From assembly GCA_963575745.1 (NCBI GenBank), contig CAUYUJ010014616.1, positions 398,097 through 462,096 of the forward strand: a stretch of DNA of 64,000 bases. The letters run 5' to 3'. The position numbers and the translations under genes are program-made. The DNA comes from Prorocentrum cordatum. Lineage: Eukaryota; Sar; Dinophyceae; Prorocentrales; Prorocentraceae. The notes under the pieces were generated by a model, which made no database searches, was not told the DNA's origin, and was given only the letters and a program-made list of their open reading frames with translations. Shown here one piece after another: positions 33,300 to 44,130 of the stretch (position 1 is the stretch's first letter; every line of letters starts with the position of its first letter).

Positions 33300-35717
33300 A
33301 TGAAGAGAAGCACTGCGATCGTGATTGTGTCCCAGACGAAGAGCTTCGAGACATGGCGAGAGACTTCCTGCTCTCGGCTCTCGGACCCGCCACTGCGAGG
33401 ACTTGCTTGAGCTGGACCCCGGAGGCTATGAACTATGGGCCTTGAGGCCTTGCGGGCGGAGAGCCAGAAAATGTTGATGGAGGTTTCGTGCGATATCCCG
33501 CTGCCTACGGCAAGCCCCGCCGCCGCAGCAGTTGCGCGAGAGGGCGCGGGAGGCCGTCGCGTGTGACGCTTTGGGCCTTGGGGACCCCTTGGGATGCTCT
33601 TGGAGGCCTCTTGGGCTCTTGGGGCGTCTCCCAGCAGTGACTCGGGGGCGCGTCTAAGGTCTAAGGTCTAAGGTCTGAGGTCTAAGGTCTAAGGTCTGAG
33701 CCCTCTGGGGCTCCCTGGGTCGTCTGAGAACCCTCTTGGGCTCTTGGGCTCTTGGGCCGTCTAGCGTCTAGCGCTTTCGAAATCCGTCTCGGGGCTTTGG
33801 GGCTCTCTGGGCCGTCTGAGAGCCCTCTTGGGCCCTTGGGCCTTGGGCCGGGTCGGGGTCATCTTGGAGTCTTGGATCTTGGGCCATCTTATGTCTTGAG
33901 GCGTGTTGGAATCCTCTGTGGCCTGTGGCCAGGGCCCGCTTAGTGCTTAGTGCTTAGTGCTCAGTGCCAGTTAAGGTGTCCTCCTGCGCTCCTGCTCCGT
34001 GTTGAAGCCATATGAATGGCTTCTTTGGGGCGGCGGCGGATTTGTGGCGTACTTCCTTGGCCCCAGATCCCCAGGTCCCAGGTTCTGCTCACAAGGCTTG
34101 TTGTTCGGACAGGCCAATGATCTTGTCGCTTGTCGTTTGGACAGGCAGAGTCGCAGAGTCTCTGGTCCATTATGCGCGCTGCCTGCTTGCTTTTTCTGTG
34201 GACTATGGACTGTCGACCGGTGCTGCGATCCAATTCGCAGGCTGCGATTACATGATTATGTTGTTTGTGTTTGTTGGTGTCGGCCGAGATCGAAACACGC
34301 GCAACCGTGCCAGCGTAGCGGCGCAGCTGCCACATGCGTTGAACATTGGTTTGTCATAGCTTTTTGAAGGCACTATTGGCCAATGCTGGGAGGGCCGCGA
34401 CCCCCGCACATGTCACGTGATATTTTGCGGCGCAGGGTCCCGCGGGGGCTTGGGCCATCTCGAGACCCGGAGCAAATGGGAACGTAGGACGTAGGAACGT
34501 AGGACGTAGGACGTAGGACGTAGGACGTAGGGCGTAGGGCGTAGGGCGCATGGTCCGCTCTGGGACTCTGGGAACATGGGGTCCGGAGGGAGTAGAGAGT
34601 AAAGAATAAATAGTTTGTAATGGTCTGGGGTCTGGGCTTGGTCCTCTCTTCGCCTCTCTCCTCGCCTGTCTCCTCGACTCTCGGTCGGCTCGTGGCCCTG
34701 CCCCCTGCCCCCCCCGTCGGCTCGGCTTTCGATCCTCGTGCGGCTCCCTCGCTGGCTTGAGGGCCGCCCCCTCCTGCCCTGTCGGTGGATGGCGCGTCCC
34801 GCGCGTGGGCGCTGGCCTTCGCGGGGCGCCGTCCGTTGGAGCTCCCCCGGTGCCCCCGAAGGCTCAATCGGCCCCGAGCGGCCCAAAGAGGGGCCCCATG
34901 ATGGCACCCAGAGGGCACCAGAATGGCCCTGGGAGACACCAAGAAGGCCCCAGGACTCCAGGGCCCCAGGATGGCCGCGGGAATTATGAATTATGCGCCA
35001 GCGGGCCCTTTGTTGGCACATAGCTGACATAACTCGTGGGCCCCTCCTGGGGTCATCCAGTCATTCTAGGTCCTAGGTCTTAGGTCTTAGGTCTTAGGGT
35101 CTTAGGGTCTTAGGGTATTAGGTCTTAGGGTGTAGGGTCTTAGGTCTTAGGGCCCTCTTGTAACCGCCATTGGAGCTCTCCCCGTGCCCCCAGAACCTCA
35201 AGCGGCCCCATGGAGGGCCCCATGGCGGCCCCCAGAGGGCCCCAAGATGACCCTGGGGCCCTGGGAGGCGCGGAGAAGGCCCCGGGACACTGGACGGCCG
35301 CGGTAATTTCGTACCAGCGGGCCCAGTATTGGTTGTTGGTATATTATTCATAACTCGTGGGCCCTTCCTGGGGTCATCTCAGGGCTCTCTTGGAACCGCC
35401 ATGGAAGGTGTCTCGGCGCCCCCGGAGCCTCGAGCGGCCCCGTGGTGGGCCGCCCAAGAGGCGAGCCTGAAGGTGACTGGTCGACTGGTCTGTGCGAGCG
35501 ACACTGAGTGTGACTGTGAGGCAGTCCAAAGCTGAAGCGCGCTAGCTAGAAGCTAGAAAGCTAGAGGCTAGCTAGAAGCTAGAACCAGAGCCGATGCTCG
35601 CGCCTGGGGTGGCTAATGGCTAGTGGCTAATGGCGAATGGCTGATGGCTAATGACTAATGACTAATGGTTAATAATTAATAGCTAATGGCTAGCAGCTAA
35701 CGGCTAACAGCTAATGG
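33300..35717 (+). repeat. 2.4-kb tandem unit, copy B
   Basis: Starts with AGAAGCACTGCGATCGTGAT and AGCTTCGAGACATGGCG, corresponding to 30195-30255 of the upstream gene, and follows copy A throughout. Landmarks are offset by about 2360-2400 bp (31602 to 33967; 32058 to 34418). Heptamer runs occupy the same places with different copy numbers. Confidence 0.85.
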
Positions 35718-37265
35718 CTAATGAAGAGACTGCGATCGTGATTGTGTCCCAGACAAAGAGCTTCGAGACGTGGCGAGAGACTTCCTGCTCTCGGCTCTCG
35801 GACCCGCCACTGCGAGGACTTGCTTGAGCTTGACAGCTGGACCCCGGAGGCTATGTGCCTTGAGGCCTTGCGGGCGGAGAGCCAGAAAATGTTGATTGAT
35901 GTTTCGTGCGATATCCCGCTGCCTGCGGCAAGTCCCGCCGCCGCAGCAGTTGTGCGAGAGGGCGCGGGAGGCCCTGGCGTGCGACGCTTCGGGCCCTGGG
36001 AGCCCCTTGGGATGCTCTTGGAGGCCTCTTGGGCTCTTGGGGCGTCTCCCGGCAGTGACTCGGGGACGCGTCTAAGGTCTAAGGTCTAAGGTCTAAGGTC
36101 TGAGCCCTCTGGGGCTCCCTGGGCCGTCTGAGGACCCTCTTGGGCTCGTGGGCGTTTGGGCCGTCTAGCGTCTAGCGCTTTCGAAGTCCGTCTTGGGGCT
36201 TTGGGGCTCTCTGGGCCGTCTGAGAGCCCTCTTGGGCCCTTGGGCCTTGGGCCGGGCTGGGGTCATCTTGGAGTCTTGGATCTTGGGCCATCTTATGTCT
36301 TGTGGCGTGTTGGAATTCTCTGTGGCCTGTGGCCAGGGCCCGCTTTGTGGCCAGGGCCCGCTTAGTGCTTAGCGCTCAGTGCTTAGTGCTCAGTGCCAGT
36401 TAAGGTGTCCTCCTGCGCTCCTGCTCCGTGTTGAAGCCATCTGAATGGCTTCTTGGGGCGGCGGCGGATTTGTGGCGTACTTCCTTGGCCCCAGATCCCC
36501 AGGTCCCAAGTTCTGCTCGCAAGGCTCGTTGTTTGGACATGCCAATGCTCTTGTCGCTTCTCGTTTGGACAGGCAGAGTCGCAGAGTCTCTGGTCCATTA
36601 TGCGCGCTGCCTGCTTGCTCTGTGGACTGTGGACTGTCGACCGGTGCTGCGATCCAGTTCGCAGGCTGCGATTAAATGATTATTATTTGTTTGTGTTCGT
36701 CGGTGGCGGCCGAGAGGGAAACGCACGCGATCGTGCCAGCGTAGCGGCATAGCTGCCAAATTCGTTGAACATTGATTTGTATTGAAGGCAATGCTGGGAG
36801 GGCCGAGATCCCCGCACATGTCACGTGACATTTTGTGGTGCAGGGCCCCGCGGGGACTTGGGCCATCTCGAGACCCGGAGCAAATGGGAACGTAGGACGT
36901 AGGACGTAGGAGGTAGGACGTAGGACGTAGGGCGCAGGGCGCAGAGAGTAGGGCCCGCTCTGGGGCTCTGGGAACATGGGGTCTGGAGAGAGGAAAGAGT
37001 AAAGAGTAAATAGTTTGTAATTGTCTGGGCTCTGGGCCTGCTCCTCTCTTCGCCTCTCTCCTCGACTCTCGGTCGGCTCGTGGCCCTGGCCCCCCCGTCG
37101 GCTCGGCTTTCGGTCCTCGTGCGGCTCCCTCGCTGGCTTGAGGGCCGCCCCCTCCTGCCCTGTCGGTGGATGGCGCGTCCCGTGCGTGGGCGCTGGCCTT
37201 CGCGGGGCGCCGTCCGTTGGCGGGGCGGGGGGCAGGGCCTTCTCGCCTCGGCCCCTGCGCCTTGT
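35718..37265 (+). repeat. 2.4-kb tandem unit, copy C (3' truncated)
   Basis: Landmarks are offset by about 2410-2430 bp from copy B. The unit stops near 37225, after GCGGGGCGCCGTCCGTTGG, and lacks the last 800 bp or so found in A and B. A short GAATGGCTAATGGC run follows. 37266-37620 is pyrimidine-rich with no gene. Confidence 0.8.
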
Positions 37266-37619
37266 AGACAATCGCTAATGGCGAATGGCTAATGGCGAAT
37301 GGCTAAAGCAACAATGTAGCAGCTTGCGCGGGCATTGTTTTTATATTCCATAGATTGAGAGCGAATGATCGATTATCGTTCCCAAGTGTCAAACAGCCAT
37401 GAGCAGCAACAATTCATCCTCATCCTCTTTCTTCTGCTCGCCCTCCTCTTCTGCCCCCTCCGCCCCTCGCCCCTCTTCTGCCGGCGCGTTTCAGACCCTC
37501 GCTGCCCCCCCCCCCCCCCCCTTTTCCTGTCGCACTTCCCTCCCTCCTTCCACTCCCGCGCCCTCCCCATGTCCCTCATGCAGGTCCCAGGTACCAGCCA
37601 GCAGCTAGCAGCTAGCAGC

Positions 37620-37850
37620 TAGCAGCCATCACCCATTGTCATTGTTAAGTGTTAAAAGTGTTAAGTGTTAAGTGTTAGGTGTTAAGTGTTAAGTGTGAAG
37701 TGTTAAGTGTTATGTATTAAGTGTTAAGTTGATATGGGATCTGGGAGTCAGAGGCGTCAGCCTTAGCACCTTAGCACCTTAGCACCCTAGCACCCTAGCA
37801 CCCTAGCACTAAGCGCGTAGCACGTAGCACGTAGCACTTAGCATCGGCCA
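37620..37850 (+). repeat. heptamer/octamer arrays GTGTTAA, CCTTAGCA, CGTAGCA
   Basis: About eleven GTGTTAA units (37645-37735), then CCTTAGCA/CCCTAGCA octamers (37765-37805) and CGTAGCA heptamers (37815-37840), ending a few bases before the methyltransferase frame. Confidence 0.9.
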
Positions 37851-37855
37851 CCGTC

Positions 37856-38651
37856 TTGGTTCGAGAGGCCCGAAGGGCCTTCGACGTGTTCGACCCCCGC
37901 GTGCCAGACTCAGTCGGTGCGCACGTTCACAGCGTGCCATGGGACTTCGACGTGGCCGGAAGCAGCGACGATGAGCCACGCCAGTTGCCAGTTGTGAGTG
38001 GCCAGCCCAACCCGCCTTCGGATCACAAGTGTTGGTGGCAATTCATAGTGAATGGTGCTAAGATCGCGCGTGCACATATATCGCAGTTGCGCCCTCTCAG
38101 AATCATGTCGTTGTGCTCAGGGCTTTGCTCTGAGGCCAGAGTGTTGGACATTCTGTCAATCGATTGCACCCTCGTGGCGACGTGCGACCTGAAAGATGCG
38201 ATCGCAGTGCTCGGGTCGAGGAAGCCTCCGAACCGAAGGCCGCTCCACCACTTTAGCGACATGTTCGACATGCTGCGTGGCAAATATGATTCTTGCATGT
38301 TCCACGGCTGCACCTGTGCTGGCCCGCCCCCAGACGAGCTGGACATTCTCGTTGCGGGATTCCCCTGTCAGCCATACTCTCGGTCCAGCGGCAAGCGCAA
38401 ACTCAATTCGGGCATCGAGACATCTGAGAAGTACCCACAGACCAAGGTAGTATTAGACTCAATCCGAAAATGGAACCCCCGAATTTTTCTTTTGGAGAAT
38501 GTGCTCGGTTTCGCCGACGTGTATCCAGACAAGCCCGGCTCTCCCTTCGATGATTTCTGCCGTGGTGTGGATCGCATTGGCTACGACGTTCGTGTTGTGA
38601 GGTTGCATTTGAAGGAGCGGGTGCAAGCCGAGCGATCTCGGCGCCGGGAAA
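37856..38651 (+). CDS. C5 cytosine DNA methyltransferase, exon 1
   Basis: The frame of about 265 residues shows the ordered motifs of a C5 cytosine methyltransferase: motif I SLCSGLCSEARVL near residue 85 (SAM binding, diverged from the usual FxGxGG), the acidic motif II region (VATCDLKDAI), motif IV FPCQPYSRSSGKRK with the catalytic Cys at residue 171, and motif VI FLLENVLGF at 214. It breaks at AERSRRRE, where RRRVY-like sequence normally continues, exactly at a GTAAGA donor (38652). No ATG is supported at the left edge, so an upstream exon may exist. Enzymes of this family methylate cytosine in DNA; some are carried by eukaryotic retroelements. All key residues seen are intact. Confidence 0.8.
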
Positions 38652-39508
38652 GTAAGACCCCCCAACCTTATCCATTCCGATGCACCCTTTCGTAGTTCGT
38701 AGTCCGTAGTCCGTAGTCCTCCTCGTCCTCTTCAACCTCTTCCTTCTCTTCCTCTGGAAGGGTGTGTATCGTGTATCCGCTGTCTCCATTCGTGGCAAGC
38801 GGCAGGGCCAGCTATAGCCTACAGCCTGGTAGCCTGGTAGCCCAGTAGCCCCATAGCCTATAACCTATAACCCTATGGCCTATAGCCTATAGCCTATAGC
38901 CTATAGCCCTATAGCCTTATAGCCTATAGCCTAAACCCTGATAGCTTATAAGCTTATAACCTTATTGCCCTATAGCCCTATAGCCTATAGCCTATAGCCC
39001 TATAGCTAGTAGCTAGTAGCTAGTGGCTAGCTGAGCGAGTGCGCCGCTGCGCTGCCGCTCGCATTCGCAGCTGCGCTTTGGGGTGCCTTGTTGCGGGGCA
39101 ACGAACAGCTAGAAGATCGAAGATAGAAGATAGAACGGATCCAGGGGGCCACGACGACGACGACGGCGACGGGGATCATGGCGACGACGACGACGTCAGG
39201 GGCCCCCCGGACGTGCCCAGAACCAAGGAGTCCGCTGGGGCCTCCTGGGACCCCCTAAGCCCTAAGCCCCAGGCCCCAAGCCCTAAGCCCTAGGCCCTAA
39301 GCCCTAAGCCTAACGCCTATCGCCTATCGCCTAACGCCTAATGCCTAATGCCTAATTCCTCCCTCCTCCCTCCTCTCTCTCTCCTCTCTCTTTTCTCCTC
39401 TCTCCTCCCTCCTCCTCCTCCTCCTCCTCCTCCTCCTTCTCCTTCTCCTCCTCCTCCTCTTCTTCCCCCTCCGCTCCTGCTCCGCTGTCGCCTGTGATCC
39501 CGCATCAG
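38652..39508 (+). other. predicted 857-bp intron of the methyltransferase, full of heptamers
   Basis: GTAAGA at 38652 and a (CCT)n tract (39358-39475) followed by CATCAG ending at 39508. It contains CGTAGTC (38695-38722), CCTATAG (38870-39005), CCCTAAG (39255-39310) and CCTAATG (39320-39355) arrays. Removing it joins the exons in phase 1 with an open frame. Confidence 0.55.
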
Positions 39509-39745
39509 TCCTCCTGTCAAGGTTGTTCTTGCCGGGGTTCAAGAGGGGCCCAGGGTTCCACGCTGGCGCGAGCTCCTCTGTCGAGTGCGCGCAGGCAGCA
39601 ACTGGCATTATCACTGACATCGTTTCCTTTCGTCGGCTTTTCCCTCCGGCGCCGTGGATGGACCTCGTCTTGAAGTCCGACGATGCGTTCGTCATGAGCA
39701 AGGTTATTGAGGGCACTCGGCAAGGGGTTGCTGGGTCGGGGACGG
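39509..39745 (+). CDS. C5 cytosine methyltransferase, candidate exon 2
   Basis: Joined to exon 1 after the first base of a codon, the frame reads ILLSRLFLPGFKRGPG then TDIVSFRRLFPPAPWMDLVL and KSDDAFVMSKVIEG. This is plausible for the variable region after motif VIII, where a hydrophobic strand and a loop precede the target recognition domain. Motifs IX and X are not found, and the sequence degenerates into (GGA)n after about 39745. A further exon or truncation is possible. Confidence 0.4.
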
Positions 39746-39754
39746 GAGGAGCAT

Positions 39755-40500
39755 GGGGGAGGAGGAGGAGGAGGAGGAGGAGGAGTGGATCAAGGGCATG
39801 GGGACAATGATGAAGGAGGGAGCGTGAGGGCATGGAAGACGGCGATAATGATGATGGGGCTATAGGCTATAGGCTGTAGGCTATAGGGCTATAGGCTATA
39901 AGAGGAGGAGGCCGAGGGGGGGGGGGGAAGAGGAGGAGGAGGATCTCGAGGAAGAAGGGGGGTCGGGAAGGGGGCTCGGAGGAGCAGGAGGAGGAGGGCC
40001 ATGTCAGCGAGGAGGACGAGGTGGGGGATCAGGGTGAGGATATTGGATATTGGATAAGGGGGACAATGAGTAGGTAAGTAGGTAAGAGGAGGGGCAGGAA
40101 GATGAAGAGGAACACGCCGACGACACGAATGATGTGACTAGTGACTAGTGACTAGTGACTGGTGACTAGTGACTAGTGACTAGCGACTAGGGACTAGGGA
40201 CTAGGGACTAGAGACTAGGGACTAGGGACTCAGGGCTAGGGGCTATGGGGCTAGGGTTGCGGGAAGTGTGATAATGACGACGGCACGGCCTGTCGCAAGC
40301 CTCTTGGGTTGGGTTCCGTCGGGCCCTCTGGGGTGCTTCGCGTGGGCCCCTTGGAAATTATTTCCCGTCAGTCTGCCAGCCCGCCCCTCCTCCTCTACCT
40401 CCTCGTCCTCGTCGTCGTCGGCTCCTCATCGACCTCCGCATCATACTCCCTTTAGCGTTTTAGCAGTTTAGCAGTTTAGTGGTTTAGCAGTTTAGCACGG
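39755..40500 (+). repeat. (GGA)n and heptamer arrays GGCTATA, GTGACTA, AGTTTAGC
   Basis: Microsatellite at 39755-39785 and 39900-40010, GGCTATA units at 39857-39905, about fourteen GTGACTA/GGGACTA units at 40136-40235, and AGTTTAGC octamers at 40455-40498. Confidence 0.9.
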
Positions 40501-41610
40501 TCATGGTTCTCCCTACCTTTCCTCCTCGTCCTCCTCCTCCGACACCTCCTCCGCTTCTTCCCCCCCCCCTCCCTTCCTCCCTCAAAGAAACGCATGTACT
40601 GGACCGGCTACAGTATATGACAACATGTTTTTTGTTGCACTTGCACGGGTCAAGAGCAAGTTGTTTTCAACATCAATGTGTATGCTATGTTGGGAACATC
40701 ATTCTCTTAATTACTAATTCAAGGTTAATGATGGAGGACAGCATGTATTCATGTATTCAGAACTTGGCGCTGCCTGCATTGCACTCTCGTGGGGCGCTCG
40801 TCTTCCTTCCTAATGGAGCAGAACGTAGAGCGTAGATCGGGGACTTACGAGGGGAGGACTTGGGGCGATAAGGCGCATTGCAATATTGAAACATCGTTGT
40901 GGCATCTTCCGTTTACTTCGTAGTTTCATAGTCTACCTCCTCATGCATTTCCCCTTCCACCCCCCTGCATCCCAATGCAAATGGTGGGTGGGGCAGCAGC
41001 AAAAGCGGCTTCCAGGTGCGTGCGGTGAAGGTCCCGCAGCAGCCGGATGGCCCCACATTGCACTCTCTTCATTGTTCCAGATGGTTTACTTTCACCCACG
41101 TGACCGCTGATGATTGCCCTGCCTTGCGCCTTGCACCGCCTTCTGATTCCCCGTCAGCGCCGTCCTCCGTTCCTGGCCGCCCGTCTCGTTGTTTTCTCTG
41201 CGTCCCACTCCGCTATCTAATACCCAGTGTTGCTTGCGCGCTCTCCGGCTTCGTGTTTGTCATCTTCCGTCTTCCCCTGTCTTACCGCTTACCGCTTACC
41301 GTGCCCCGTGACCCGTCCACTTGTCAATTTTCGTCCCCTCTGTCCTCTGTCTCCCTTCCTCGTTCCCCTGCCATATCCAACCGTTCACCGACTTCAACCC
41401 CCCTTCCGCGTCCTTTTTTCCATCATCCGACCACAGCAGCATTTCCGCCCGTGCCCGCCCTCCCCATTCCTCGTTGGTCTGCTGACTATCGACTACGCCG
41501 CGCGTGCGCGACGTAAGCCGCGACGCCAATTTCAAGGCCCGACTCCAGACGCGACATCAAACACAACGTCGACGGCGTTGACGTACGCACGCGAAGCACT
41601 ATTCACTATT
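40501..41610. other. no gene recognised
   Basis: Lower-GC sequence (40600-40830) and pyrimidine-rich sequence (40900-41500). The open frames here are short and lack recognisable motifs. Confidence 0.5.
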
Positions 41611-41616
41611 CACTAT

Positions 41617-41870
41617 TGACATACACCCGACATAAACACCGATGTATTGACATACGCTCTGACGTGAACCGCGACACAGTGACATCAACTCCGACATAAA
41701 CTCCGACATAAACGCGAGGTAAATTGACATAAGTCCGACATTAACGCGACATTATTGACATAAGCGCGACATAATTGACATACATCTGGCAAACCCCGCT
41801 TCGCATTGACATAAACTCCGACATGAACCGCGACGCATTGACATAAACCCCGGCGCCAACTCCGACATTG
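41617..41870 (+). repeat. degenerate minisatellite with TTGACATAA and CCGACAT
   Basis: About ten diverged units alternating TTGACATAA and (T)CCGACATAAAC / GCGACAT, with spacing of about 16-34 bp. Sequence to 42440 holds C/G homopolymers, CCCTATT heptamers (42187-42210) and CTTATAC units (42305-42325). Confidence 0.75.
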
Positions 41871-42439
41871 AAGTCGAGGCCGACGCGCCGCGACCGCGCG
41901 CGCAGCGCGCTAAGTCCCCCCCCCCCCCCCCGCCCGCCGCCCCGGGGCCCGAGAACCGCCCCGGGGGCCCAAAACATTTTCCCCGCGCCCCCCCCCCCCC
42001 TGCCCACCCCCTCCCGCGCCAATTGCTAAGTGCTAAGTGCGCGTCAAACCCAGCGTCGCTCTCCCCCCCCCCCCCCCCCATCCCCCAACAAAGCGCGCGT
42101 GGCGGCGCGCGCCATTCACCGCGCTGCCGAAATAAAATGTTCGTTCGCGGCGCGCGCGCGAAGTTTGCCCGTTTACGCCCTCTCCCTATTCCCTATTCCC
42201 TATTCCCTGTTCTCTTATTACCTATAAGCACACCTCCCTCCAGCCTTGCAGCCTACAGGGTTCGCGGGGGCCCCACGCGGCCCGTATGCGCTGTGCCCAA
42301 TACCCTATACCTTATACCTTATACGGCCCTAAATCCTACAAGGGCTCAAAACTCCAGATGGCGCCAACACAATTCCGCTGGGATCCGCATCCTATGTAGA
42401 AGCTTCCGGGCGCAAGCTTAGGGCTTTGGGCTTGGGGTC

Positions 42440-43440
42440 TGAAGCTTAAGGGGCCATCGCCCTGCCAAGTTCGCCCAGCCCCCCGCCATGCCTCCACCGT
42501 GCCCGACACTTGCAGCCCCCTGGCGCTTCTGGGCACATGCTCCGAGGGCCCTAGGTCTCAGGTCTTAGGTCTCCGGCGCGCCAATTGCAGGAGGCGTCCA
42601 GGACCCCCCCCCCGCGCCACCCGCCATGCCTCATGGAGCCTGGAGTCTCTGAGCACAGGCCCCCAGCTGCACAAATCCTTCAGGGCCCCCCGCCATGTTC
42701 CCGCCGCGCACCACGCCTGACAGCGGCAGCCCCCTGGGGCCTGGAGCCTCTGGCCACGGGCTCTCGGCTCTCAGGGCCTGAGGGCCTGAGGGCCTTTGGC
42801 TTTGGGGGCCACCCAGCCACCCGCCCTGCGAGACTCGCCCAGGGCGCACCGCCGTGCCCCCTCCGCGCCCGACACTGGCAGCCTCCCAGCACTTAACCTC
42901 CCAGCACTTCCGGGCAAAGGGTCTTGGAGCTTAGAGCTTAGAGTCTGAGGTCTTAGGTCTTAGGAGGGGCCACCCGCGCGGCAAAATCGCCCAGCGCCCC
43001 CGACCGTGCCTCTTCCGCGCCTGACACTGACAGCCACCTCGGCCCTAGCCCCTAGCCACCTAGCCACCTGAAGCCTCTGGGCGCAAGTTCTTAAGGCCTT
43101 CGACCCTGCAAAGATCGCCCGATGCCCCCGCCGCGCCATGTCCCCACCATGCGCCATGCCTGACGCCGAGAGCCTCCTGGAGTCCTGGAGATCACCCAGG
43201 ACCCACATCCATGCCCCCATCCACTCTGCACAAATCGACCAGGGCCTTCCCACCGTGCACCATGCCCCCCCCCCCACCGCGCCTCGCTGGCAGCTTTCTG
43301 GAGCTTCTGGGCAAAGGGCCACCCACTCTGCAGCAATCGTTCAGGCCCTCCCATACTGCGTACTCCATACTGATACCCCCACGACGCCGGACACCGGCAG
43401 CCTCCTGGAGCCTCTGGGCACAAGTCCTTACCTTACTCCT
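42440..43440 (+). repeat. about seven diverged 105-155-bp monomers
   Basis: Recurring landmarks in fixed order: CGCCCAG(G)GC, CCGCCATGCC, CCGCGCC(C/T)GACACTGGCAGCC, CCTGGAGCCTCTGGGCACA. GACAC..GGCAGCC occurs near 42507, 42717, 42868, 43021, 43160, 43286 and 43389. Some junctions carry CTTAGGTCT heptamer-like runs. Confidence 0.7.
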
Positions 43441-44130
43441 TACTCTCTAGGGCTTTCGGCTTCAGGCTTCTCATCGTCGCTCGATCCTCACGCCGCGGAG
43501 GGCGCGAAGGCAGGCGGGGGCGCAAGCTCGAGCGCGGCCCATTGGGCCCAGGGATTGCCAAGCTGCTCGGGGAAGCTTCCGCCTTGCAAGCCAATTTCGC
43601 TGGGCTCTCGGCGGCGCGGGCAGCGCCGCCGACCGCGCGGGGATGGGCGAGGAAGGCCGGGGGGGGATGGGGCAGGGCAGAGGATTTGAGGGGGGTGGCC
43701 CGTGGATCTGGAACGGTCCAGGGGGGTGGCCAAGATGCATGTTAGGTTGTTCCTCGGCACAGGGTGGATTCGGAGCAGTGGCTGAAGCCCTTCGCGCGCC
43801 TGATCAAACAGACGGCGAGCGCGCTTGACGTGTCTTTCGGGTTGTTCACGGCCCACGTTCAGGGGAAGTCCGTTGGGCGCGGAGGGCCAGGAGGGCGCGG
43901 GCAGGGGGGGGGGGTCAAGTTCAGCAGGGCGAGGAGGAGGGGGAGGTATCACGATGAGGAGGAGACCAGCAGGGCGGGCAGGATGAGATCGCGAAGAGGA
44001 GGGAAACTAGGCGGAACCACGTGCCCGATGTGTTTCCGGTGGCCCTTCCTCATCGATCGGATCCGCCCCCCCCGCGCTCGGGGAGAGCGAGCCGGGGGGT
44101 GGCGGGGGCCGCGCGGAACACCTCGGGTGG
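43441..44130. other. no gene recognised
   Basis: A frame from 43764 reads about 25 plausible residues and then basic, Gly-rich sequence that leads into microsatellite. Not enough to call a gene. Confidence 0.4.

Noticed and set aside
39255-39310. CCCTAAG array as a true telomere
   Set aside because: Only a few units, imperfect, flanked by other heptamers on both sides and internal to the window.
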